Made by a program: the position numbers and the translations under genes. Under the pieces are notes generated by a model, which had not been told where the DNA came from, did no database searches, and saw nothing but the letters and a program-made list of their open reading frames with translations. A stretch of 64,000 nucleotides of DNA from Vulcanisaeta sp. JCM 16159 (GTDB lineage Archaea > Thermoproteota > Thermoprotei > Thermoproteales > Thermocladiaceae), in the NCBI RefSeq assembly GCF_001316265.1, contig NZ_BBDN01000011.1, positions 1 to 64,000 on the forward strand. The letters run 5' to 3'. This document shows, piece after piece, positions 21,224 through 29,471 of the stretch. Position 1 is the stretch's first letter, and each line of letters opens with the position of its first letter.

Positions 21224-22011
21224 ATGTTAATAGTAGTCACGAGTGGTTCGAAGGGAGGGACGGGAAAGAGTACGGTTGCCCTTGGCCTATCGGCTATTCT
21301 TTCGCTTAGGGGCTTTGGTCATGAGTTGTTTGATTACTCCTGCAGCTTGGTGTGTGTACTGGCGTTTATTACTACCTTAGTGACTTCGTTGATGGTGTTA
21401 ATAGGTTGTCGAGGATGGTGAAGGTCAGGCAGGGCTTGCCCCCCCAGGACTATAGCAGCCTCGCCATTGTTGACCTGCCTCCAATGAGTATTGCCCAGCC
21501 TGAGTTTGTTGATTTGTTGGGTAGGTCTGACGTGCTTGTTGTCGTTAGCTCCTACGAGCCTGACTCCGTGGTCTCTGCTGAGAGGGTTCTCGAGGCCTAC
21601 CCAGGCAGTAGGGTTGTTAAGGTTTGTAATAGGGCTTCCATGGAGGGCTGTGGGCATTATCTAAAGGTCACGCCTGAGTCCCCCTTCTTCGTGATTGGGG
21701 AGCCCACGAACTTCAGGACATTCAGTGAGTTGGTTAATGAGCTTGGCTTCCGGGGTGAGGATAAGTTTGAGAGGGTTGGTAGGCAGTTCGTGGTTAATGG
21801 CGTTAGGGCTAAGCTCGTTGCCCGTTGGGACCCCTATGCCATAATTGGTGTTGAGGTCTCGCAGAAGTGGTACTACGCCTTAATGCCGTATACGAAGCCT
21901 ATTGAGGAGTTGGTGACAATGGCTAGGAGCCTCATTGGGCCATTTTACCTCAATAGACTTGGTTTCGCGGATAATGCATTGACTAAGTTGTTTAGGGTTG
22001 TCAGGCGTTAA
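21224..22011 (+). CDS. ParA/MinD-type P-loop ATPase
   Basis: About 262 residues. The N-terminus MLIVVTSGSKGGTGKSTVA carries the deviant Walker A (K-G-G-T-G-K-S-T) of ParA/MinD/Soj ATPases, which act as membrane- or DNA-bound spatial switches. SSLAIVDLPP is the Walker B region, followed by SDVLVVVSSYEPDSVVSAERVL as in the family. A frameshift near 21330 separates the P-loop from the rest. The C-terminal half is not diagnostic. The following gene is a small membrane protein starting almost at this gene's stop, so they may form an operon. Substrate (plasmid, chromosome, pilus or division system) cannot be told. The gene lies directly downstream of the CRISPR array. Confidence 0.75.
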
Positions 22012-22450
22012 GTGCGCTGTCTCCGGTGCATCGTGGCCTTCACATTGCCTAACCTTAATTAGGGGCCTAATCGGCATTGCCACCATGACGGTGCTACTCA
22101 CCACGAATGCCACAAACCCCTTCGCCACCGCCGAGAGTGCAATTCAGGGCGTTGTTAATGGCGCCGTTGACTTCATGGCCTTTGTGGCGGCCGTGCTTAT
22201 CTTAATAACCATAGCAGGCCTAAGTCTCATAGGCTTCCTGGCCCTCGTTCAGTCACTGATTGGTTACTCACTCATTGAGTGGTCCAGCATTAGGCGTATT
22301 ATTGGTGCCCTGGCCGCGATGGGCGTGGTCTTCATCCTATTAATGGGCATATTACCTGCCGTGCTTAACTCTGTTGGTTTAATGGCGGTGGCTACGGCGC
22401 TTAAGAGCTTCATGTCCATGGTTATGAACCACCTATCATCACTCGTCTAG
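21998..22450 (+). CDS. Small multi-helix membrane protein, pilin-like
   Basis: About 120-150 residues depending on start (ATG 22085 or an earlier codon; the segment LIRGLIGIATMTVLLTT before ATNPFATAESA could be a signal peptide). Two long hydrophobic stretches follow: FVAAVLILITIAGLSLIG continuing to about residue 85, and IGALAAMGVVFILLMGILP. A short soluble turn with EWSSIRR lies between. No Cys or catalytic motif. The size and topology resemble VirB2/TrbC-type pilins, including the TedC/CedA1 class used by crenarchaeal DNA-exchange systems, but no sequence match can be claimed by eye. Overlaps the end of the ParA-type gene. Confidence 0.5.
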   Translation: MSGVKCAVSGASWPSHCLTLIRGLIGIATMTVLLTTNATNPFATAESAIQGVVNGAVDFMAFVAAVLILITIAGLSLIGFLALVQSLIGYSLIEWSSIRRIIGALAAMGVVFILLMGILPAVLNSVGLMAVATALKSFMSMVMNHLSSLV

Positions 22451-22454
22451 CCCA

Positions 22455-23175
22455 TTACTCGAGGACAACCCTCATCAAATTCTTGATGTAATTCCTAATT
22501 CTTTCCGCAACCTCGAGTTGATTATTTGCCCCTTCCACGTATGGTATTACCGCGGCCATGCCGTCTATCCTCAGGTTTTCCCTGGCCATGTAATTGCACT
22601 TCGGCCCCTTGGTAGGGACTTCGTGACTTACTCCCTGGTAAGAACCGCGTGTTTGTAATCACGCCTGGCCTATTTATTCATTATCCATGGGCCCTTTGCA
22701 TTGTGTGGGTGTGCTCTGGGGCTTGGCCGAGTACTCTCATTGCATGTCTGGTTAATTCCTCGGGGCCTATGTTCCTTATTAGTCCTTCCACGACGTTGAT
22801 CCACGCATCGAATGACTCCTTGCTTGGTGTGTTGCAGGTTATTGAGCCTAGGCTCAGTATTTGCGGTTTATATAACTCAGCGAGTTTCCTGGCCTCCCTG
22901 GGCACTAGAATTACTATGCCGGGTGTGTTGCAGCCTGGCGTTAGTATCGTCGCGTCGAAGTACTCCTCAAGCCCCGAATCCTCTATTATCCATAGCACCG
23001 CGTCTATGTCGAGGCTTGGCCGTAGGATTATCCAGGCAATGTCCGTGATCGGCCTCTCGAAGATTAGATCGAACCCCTTGAAGTTACTTAGTGCCGTGCA
23101 CCAGTAATTAATTATGTCAAGGTTGTCTGTGTCCGGGCAGGTTGGGTTATTGTCACTGACCAGGACCTTGACCAT
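22455..23175 (-). CDS. Hypothetical protein, frameshifted
   Basis: No family recognised. The first 164 codons from ATG 23175 are continuous (MVKVLVSDNNPTCP..., with ITDIAWIILRPSLD, TPGCNTPGIVILVP and RHAMRVLGQAPEH). A stop occurs at 22681. In another frame the minus strand continues with a plausible coding end (ENLRIDGMAAVIPYVEGA ... RNYIKNLMRVVLE) stopping at 22455, so the gene may run to there with a frameshift near 22680. It has several cysteines and alternating hydrophobic strands, suggesting a small alpha/beta cytoplasmic protein. It converges on the membrane protein gene. Confidence 0.45.
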
Positions 23176-23919
23176 TGTTGATCACCCATTTATTGACTGC
23201 ATTGTCGATTGATCCGATGAATTCATAATCAATGCGTGCCTTAGTCCAATGGTATGAATCATAAACGGTTAAGTTCCAAATCATCAGTAAAACTATGTTT
23301 AGCCCTAAATAAAAGCATTTCGATGGTTAATGACGAGATTTTTAAATAACTTCACCTAATGAGGGGCAAACCCACCAGGTATTGGCAATACACACAGTGG
23401 CATTAATACCACCGGAAGCGCCTTTGTGATGCAATGGTTTCCGCTAGAGATGGGGATGACGACATTACGACTCACCAACGCGCTAGGCCGGTGGGTTTGC
23501 TGCACAGTCCTAGTGCTCCCTGGCAGGTTCACTCACCACTGGGGACTGCATTGAGCGTGAGGGAGATTGATTGAGGGTGTCCAGGGTTCGGCTTTCCGGT
23601 TCACCAACACTCTATGGTATTTAAGTAACGATTAACTAACCCGCACACTCATCACCGAGGTCCTAACCCTACTCAACGATGGCTCAACCTACGCGGCCAG
23701 GTCAATGCTTCCTGTAAGCGATAGGCCCACCCGTGATGTGGGTTGGGCTTTGAATAACCGAGCAGTCGCCGGGGAACTTGATACCGCTTATTATGGATGG
23801 CGCATTTACTGCAGCATCCTGGGTAGGTGCGTTGGCTGGGTCACGGGCTCTATTGAGCATCAGTCTGAATAATGGGTGTTAAAGATCATTTAGGTTTTGT
23901 TTAATGGAACGAAGTAAAC
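23176..23919. other. Intergenic stretch with a possible short unannotated frame
   Basis: About 740 bases. One uninterrupted plus-strand frame of 74 codons runs 23651-23872 (ITEVLTLLNDGSTYAARSML to YCSILGRCVGWVTG). It starts about 25 bases after a TATA-like GGTATTTAAGTA, but has no ATG/GTG/TTG at its beginning; the first Met is about 18 codons in. I do not recognise it; it may be a damaged small gene. Nothing else supported. Confidence 0.3.
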
Positions 23920-25035
23920 TCACCCCTCTGGCAGTAGTCTCCTTATTATGGCGTAGTATAGGGCTAACGTGAATATTGCGTGAATATAATCGTCGAGAGG
24001 AGCATTGTGTACATGGCGATTAGGGGCAGCGGTATGAGTGTGTTTAGTAACTGCGTTATTGGTACGCCTGAGCCACCGCTTATGAATAGGTATGGGTACC
24101 TGGACCCGTCATTAACGTACTCCATGAGCACGAGTACGGCCTCCGCGAGGAGGCCCGTGCTAATTACGGCCGGTCTGACGACCCTACCCTGCATTACCGC
24201 GTAAAAGGCGTATAGGGCTGCGGCGCCCAGGGCTATGGTGAGGGCTATCGCGGCGTAGAAGGCTGGGTAGAACATGGCCGTGCTAGGGTCATAACCGAGT
24301 AATGGCCCCGCAATGTTGCTGGCTATGTATGGGTCGTACCTCTCGAGGACTGTGAAGTAGTAGGCCCCGGCAATGGCCTGTGGCACTAGTAGTACTAGCC
24401 GGTGCCGAGGGCGATCCTCACACCCCTAATGTCTAGGTTCCTCCTAGTCGCCAGTACCGAGGCTGTTACGAAGCGCCTATGTCCATGGCGCCAATTAGCG
24501 TGTGGGCAATGAGCGGTGGGTATACAGGGTTTGAGAAGACTGTGAGTGGGTTGAGGTCCCCCGTGACGTACTGTGGGTAATCAAGGCCCGCGAAGAGGTA
24601 CCTGAAGCCCACTGGTACGAGTAGTACGGATATGGCGAGTGGCACGCCAATTAGGCTGTGGGTCCTTGGGCTGACCCTACCCCATAGGTGCCAGTAGATG
24701 GCTATGAGCGGTATGCTCAGTAGTATGCCGACGAGGGCTATGGCTATTGGGTAGAAGTAAACCTTCGTGAATATCGCAGTCATTGATGGGAAGAGCCCCG
24801 CCATGAACACGGTCAGTATCGTGCCCCAAACACCGCCAAAGAGCTCCGTCACCACCATGAGCCTGAACATGTCCCTGGCCACCGACTCGAGACCTGGGTC
24901 CCTGCGTAGGTAGGCCAGGTACCTGGTTATTACCGTGAGCACTGTGGCCCCTATTATCACGTTAACGAAGACCAGGTGCATCTCCAGGGCGAAACCAAGC
25001 ACGGCAAAGGAGAGTAGGGCGAGGTAACTACTCAT
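23920..25035 (-). CDS. CydA'-like second subunit of an archaeal cytochrome bd-type oxidase
   Basis: Membrane protein of about 370 residues with many hydrophobic helices. It starts SSYLALLSFAVLGFALEMHLVF, a CydA-like first helix with E and H, and continues with ARDMFRLMVVTELFGGVWG and IYWHLWGRVSPRTHSLIG. It ends near YYAIIRRLLPEG after a frameshift near 23975; another break lies near 24425. It follows CydA with a 4-8 base overlap. It does not look like a typical CydB. Murali, Gennis and Hemp described archaeal oxidases built of CydA plus a CydA-derived CydA', shown for Caldivirga to reduce oxygen. This pair matches that arrangement. Assignment as CydA' is inference from helix pattern and neighbour. 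Confidence 0.72.
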
Positions 25036-26685
25036 GACCACCCACCCCAGCCAACTCCCTAACCCTATCCAGTAGGCTTGGTCTCGTAGCTACGTAGTAC
25101 ATGGCCAGGGCCCCCACAACAGCTATCGCAAGTAGTATGGCGACCACGAAGGCCACGAAACCCGGCGTTATTGCATCACTCGTTACGACCTCACTTGTGG
25201 TTATCAAGCCATAGACCGTCCACGGCTGCCTACCAACCTCCCTCGCGGCCCACCCGGCCGTGGCCGCTATGCCGATAACACAGCCATTGCCGAGGCCAGG
25301 AAGGCATTACATTGTCGGCGCCTATCAATACGCCCAGTATTTCGTTGTTTATGAAGTCCGTTATTGCCGATAGAATAGGTACCCTCACGAGGTATGTGAA
25401 TAGGGCGAGAACGGCGGCTATTGCCAGTAGTATTCCCGCACCAATCATTGTGTAGTAGAACGCGCTCACCAGCGGCGCCAACGGCTCCAAGGAGAGAACC
25501 GCGGCCTCGCAGTTCTGGGCTAGCGTCACGTTTGTCAGGGGCCCGAGGTAGCCCAGCATCCCTGGGTCGAGCTCGCCATAGAGCTCGCCGAAGGTGGTGT
25601 TGCCCAGCGCCCTGCATTGGCTTAGGTAATAATTGAAGCCGTGGAGTGGGTGGTATGGGTTTCCATAGGCGAATAACGCCTCCGCTGGGTCATAGTACTC
25701 ATACCCATAGACCCTGGGCCTCCTGTCAGTGTGGTTAGTGCCGTGAACTTGAGCGGTTGGTATGCCACCACGTCATCACCCATGAAGTGACCAAGGACTA
25801 TGGGCTCGATGATGAGTACCACAACGAGTATCCAGAGAAGGGGCTTTAGTAACTTGGTGTACTTACTGTCGTGGGTCCTGAAGAACCTTATCGATATTGC
25901 CAGGGCCACGGCGCTACGCCGATTGCGTAGGCTGCGAATAATGTGTGGAGTGTGGTCACTACGGCGTCGGGGTTAACCATGGGTAGCCATGGGTTCGTTA
26001 GGTATGTACCGACCAGTGATGTGAAGTTTGTGCTTGTTAGGGCGACTGAGCCCGAGCCATCTACCGTGTAGTGCAGGAGGAGTGCGGCTAGGTTTAGTGT
26101 CGCGGTTAGGTTTGCGGTGTCTGGACCGTAGCTCGGTAGGAATGGGTATAATGCGTGTGGTATCCCGCCCATCCCCCAGGGAACGTTCATCCAGGCATTC
26201 GCCGTTAGTATGAAGTACCCGGAGAGTGAGCCGAGGAGCCAGGCCGCGATTAATATACTGAGTGTATACCTCGCCCTCCACCTGCCTATGGCGATTATGA
26301 AGAGCACCACGAGAACCGCCTCGCCTATGAAGGCTATGGTGGCTTCGTAGAGGAGTGGGATGAAGGCTGAGGAGGAGAAGAGTAGTATGCTCGTTGGCCA
26401 GATGTCCAGTAGGCCGAACTCCACTATGGTGCCTGTGACGGCGCCGAGGGCGAAGTTCACGGCCCAGACCATGGTTAGGGTCTTGGAGTAATTGAGGAAT
26501 AATGCGTCGCCAGTCCTGTACCACTTAATGAGCCAGGTGAGTATGGCCAGTGGAAAGCCCAGCGTGAATGATACGAAGACCGCGTGTAGGTAAATGCCGA
26601 TTATGGTCATGACCATTGCGTTACTAACGTTGGTACCATGCACGTAAATCTCACTAAGCACTCCCAAGGTTGAGTTAGTCATCAT
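25028..26685 (-). CDS. cydA: Cytochrome bd-type quinol oxidase subunit I (CydA)
   Basis: Haem-bearing catalytic subunit of a bd-type oxygen reductase in the cytoplasmic membrane. Seen: YLHAVFVSFTLGFPLAILTW (conserved His), PLLYEATIAFIGEAVLVVLF, GYFILTANAWMNVPWG, GHFMGDDVVAYQPLKF (quinol-site QP-K-F), and near the C-terminus GWAAREVGRQPWTVYGL, a CydA hallmark. About 552 residues. Several frameshifts (about 25900, 25740, 25600, 25300) interrupt it, but the order of motifs is intact. The stop overlaps the start of the CydA'-like gene. A TATA-like box is at 26700-26712. Role: oxygen respiration or oxygen detoxification using quinol. Confidence 0.88.
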
Positions 26686-26699
26686 GGTATTACCTAGCC

Positions 26700-26712
26700 C
26701 CTTAATTAAAAG
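26700..26712 (-). promoter_or_regulatory. Probable TATA box of the cydA operon
   Basis: CTTTTAATTAAGG on the minus strand, 15-27 bases upstream of the first Met codons of cydA (26685). It is the only A/T-rich element immediately upstream. Confidence 0.4.
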
Positions 26713-26868
26713 TGCTTAGGTATTGGTTATTCATTATAGTTGGTAGTTTCCAGTTAAATTCAGTGGCGATGGGGCTTGGATTTATTTTGTTATTCAACGG
26801 TATTCATTCGAATGCGACGTGGCATAACCCCAGCAAAAGTTTTTCTCTACCTAGGCTATGTATTACTC

Positions 26869-27800
26869 GTGAATTACTGGCTTGTCATTATGAGGGAAAG
26901 GGTCTTCATGGGCATTGTCGAAACGGGCCTATTTGGTTGCCGTGACCCAGAGTGCGGCCTGTTAATGACTAGGGTAAGGCCCGGCACACGCCTTGTGCTC
27001 TTCGTGAGCGGCTTCGGTTGTAAGTCCTACTGTAAGTCCTTCGTGGGGGTTTTCGAGGTTGTTGGTGATTGGGTTAAGGCTGGTAAGAAGTTGAATGATT
27101 GGTCCCACGTGGTTGAGGTAAAGCCGATATCCCTGGGTAGGGTTGAGCTTGGCAGCATCGCCAATAACTATCGTTCATTAGGGGTAGGAGGGGCATTACC
27201 GAGGCCCTGCACTCCGTGGATCCATCCAACCCCAGGGCCATGCCAATGCCCGTTGAGGATGCGGAATTGATAATTAATGAGTTGAGGAACCAATCAATGC
27301 CCAAGCCCGTGATCGAGGTTTTGGGGACTCCAAAGGGCGGTGCTAAGGAAGTTGTTGGTGGGGTTGATTCAACGGGTGCCAAGGCAGGCGCCGAGGCCCT
27401 AGGCATTAGCGAGGCGGTGACGTTATTGAAGGAGGCAGCCCAGTTATTTGGTTATTACCCAGTCAGTAACGTGGATGCGGGTGAGTATAGGCTTGACCTT
27501 GCCTGGTGGGGTAATGAGGATGAGTATAGGGATGGGTTGGCGCCGCTGGCTGTGTTTGAGGTTGTTGATAACCCCGAGCAGGCATTGGCTAGGCTTAAGC
27601 ACGCGAGGGACAAGTGGAGGGGCGTCAGGCTATACGCCATTGTTAAGGATGAGAATGCTGAGAGGGTGTTGAGGGGTTCGTTCCATGAGCTTAGGAGGAG
27701 GGTTAGGGTGATACTGCTTAGTGAGCTTAGTGGGCTTGTTCGGGACCTTAGGAATCATGGTGAGTTGGTTAGGGAGTTCGTGATGTTGGATAAGGACTGA
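26869..27800 (+). CDS. EVE-domain protein fused to a PD-(D/E)XK-like domain, candidate modification-dependent nuclease
   Basis: About 310 residues. The first 115 fit an EVE (PUA-like) domain: VNYWLVIMRERVFMG at the start, RPGTRLVLFVSG, GVFEVVGDWVKAGKKLND, and VEVKPISLGRVELGSI. EVE domains read modified bases in DNA or RNA. After a helical linker, the C-terminal part has RLDLAWWG (Asp at strand end) and LAPLAVFEVVDNPEQALARL, then RLYAIVKDE. This alternation resembles a PD-(D/E)XK nuclease core with E-V-V in place of E-x-K, so catalytic competence is uncertain. The start GTG 26869 is placed where EVE domains begin (YWL), with a T/A-rich box upstream. A frameshift near 27195 joins the two parts. 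Divergent from cydA. Confidence 0.65.
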
Positions 27801-27839
27801 AGAACGTCATTGGTTGAACGGTTGATGCCTTCGACTAAC

Positions 27840-28095
27840 CCCGGCCATATTCATAGTCTCGGTCCTTGACATGCACTTCTCGCACAACAATAAGCCTAAT
27901 CACCGACTCCCCCTCATACTAGCCTCCCACTCACCAACCCTGCTCACCAGGCCCCTGGGCGGCACAATATTTGGCCACGTAACCGACAGAATCGGTGAGG
28001 GATTACTAACGCATTATTCCTTGGTTTACGCATCAATGATTGAATCCTCGATTACTACCCTAGTGATGGCGTTAATGGCGCTCTTAGGGGTTTGA
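27840..28095 (+). pseudogene. Remnant of an MFS transporter
   Basis: A fragment reading LTRPLGGTIFGHVTDRIGEG matches the cytoplasmic loop-2 signature of major facilitator carriers (R-P-x-G-G-x-x-F-G-x-x-x-D-R-x-G). Hydrophobic sequence follows (ESSITTLVMALMALLGV). No start, no remaining transmembrane domain before or after, so only one or two helices survive. Downstream codons run into a separate remnant. Interpretation: old, decayed transporter gene. Confidence 0.55.
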
Positions 28096-28440
28096 GGAGC
28101 TATACCTCACAATGATTAAGGACACAGTTCAAACCCATAGGGCCACACTCAACGTGAATAGGGAAGCAGGGGTCATGGATTAAGGCTAGGTGATTACTAC
28201 GTAATCATCGACACCCCACCACTGGTTAAGCCTCTGGGTTTGGCATTACCCTATGGGTGTAACCACGTGAATTAACTAACCCCTCACCCATGTAGGTTTA
28301 CGTAGCTGCCAAAATAGGCTGGGCAGCATGGATTTCATGAGGTTGACCCGCCATGGACCGTGCAGCAGGAAGGAAGATTAGGCGTTCCATAAATACATGA
28401 GTTAATCATCGATACACAGGCCACCATCCCCTTAGTACCC
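28096..28440 (+). pseudogene. Possible remnants of a ParA-like ATPase
   Basis: Two short plus-strand fragments carry Walker-B-like strands: GDYYVIIDTPPLVKPLG (about 28192-28242) and ELIIDTQATIPLVP (about 28396-28440). They are separated by stops and frameshifts. An earlier fragment, EELYLTMIKDTVQTHR, also looks coding. No Walker A is present. I think this is decayed coding DNA of the ParA/MinD class, but each match is short. Confidence 0.3.
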
Positions 28441-28464
28441 CCAGTTAGTTACTGAGGGAGAGGC

Positions 28465-28665
28465 TTAGTTCATTAACGCCTTAATCCGCGAACACCTACT
28501 TCTCTTTACCTCATAATCAATATTAACCAATAACTCCCACAGAACATCAAGCACATTATCTCCCTTCATGGAACCCACCTTGCCATAGGCAATTACCCTA
28601 AACGCTTCATTTATAAAGTCATTTAACGTCTCACGAACCACTCGCCTCTGCCGACTTCGAACCAT
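28465..28665 (-). CDS. Small hypothetical protein
   Basis: 66 codons with no recognised family: MVRSRQRRVVRETLNDFINE at the N-terminus, GDNVLDVLWELLVNIDYEV in the middle and a basic end. Predicted helical and basic at both ends, possibly nucleic-acid binding. An A+T-rich region with TATA-like runs (28690-28745) lies upstream on the minus strand. It sits alone among gene remnants, and could itself be a remnant. Confidence 0.35.
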   Translation of the reverse strand: MVRSRQRRVVRETLNDFINEAFRVIAYGKVGSMKGDNVLDVLWELLVNIDYEVKRSRCSRIKALMN

Positions 28666-28978
28666 TCAAGTCTCCACCAGATCATTTTACTTATAAAATT
28701 TCCTTTAGTTAAATCATTAATAATAATTATAATTATTTATAATTTATAGACCCCACCTACGCCATGTTCAATGAAAATCAATACCACCTATCCCCATATC
28801 CCAGGGGTTTATTAAATTAAGGGCTTTAGTAATTACCGTAGTTCTCAACACTTATAGCCTAAACATTGAAGGACCCATGCCTATAATTCCCAGCACCCTT
28901 CACATAATTAACCACATCAACCAGCAAGTCGACAACACCTAATCACCCACTCATCGCTAATCACGAAGAAATATTGAC

Positions 28979-29010
28979 GGCGGGCCCAGTCAGGACTCGA
29001 ACCCAAGATT
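28979..29010 (-). other. tRNA 3' fragment (T arm plus acceptor strand)
   Basis: On the minus strand UUGGG-UUCGAGU-CCUGA (29006 down to 28990) folds as a T arm. It is followed by an acceptor 3' strand CUGGGCC and GCC. Upstream sequence (AUGACCC, GUGAAAAUC) resembles an anticodon-arm 3' side and variable loop, but no GGCCCAG-type 5' acceptor strand is found within 150 bases. It may be an attachment-site remnant of an integrated element, the 3' half of a split or trans-spliced tRNA, or a dead tRNA. The remaining DNA 28666-29471 shows no other gene; 29270-29470 is A/C rich. Confidence 0.5.
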
Positions 29011-29471
29011 TTCACATGGGTCATACCTTGGTTTCGGCTCAGGAGTTTATTGCTATGTATGTCCTAACACTTGTTATTACGGCCACCGTGGTTATTTAGC
29101 CAGTTAATGGGCCGCGGATACCCCTGCCCAGCGTATTCAATGAACCGAGGTTGATTGGGATGGGTACGGTTAAGGCAGTGGCATCGATGATCGCCAGCGC
29201 CAGACATGACCGAGGTTAAGAAAAAGCGATGAGCACAGGCCGAGACTACGCATGAATGCGGGTTAGTAATCAAGCGAATCTAAAACCAAACAAAAACAGG
29301 CAAAGGGGGCTAGGAAGAACACAAGCACACCAAAAGCGCAAGCAAATGCCAACAAAGCCCCATTGAGTAGTCTGAGAGCCATCGTAATCATTAACATCCC
29401 AACTTAGGTTCACCCCAGGGCAGACAGACTCATAAAACCCGGGAAAACAACCCCCTAGCCGGGGCAGATTA

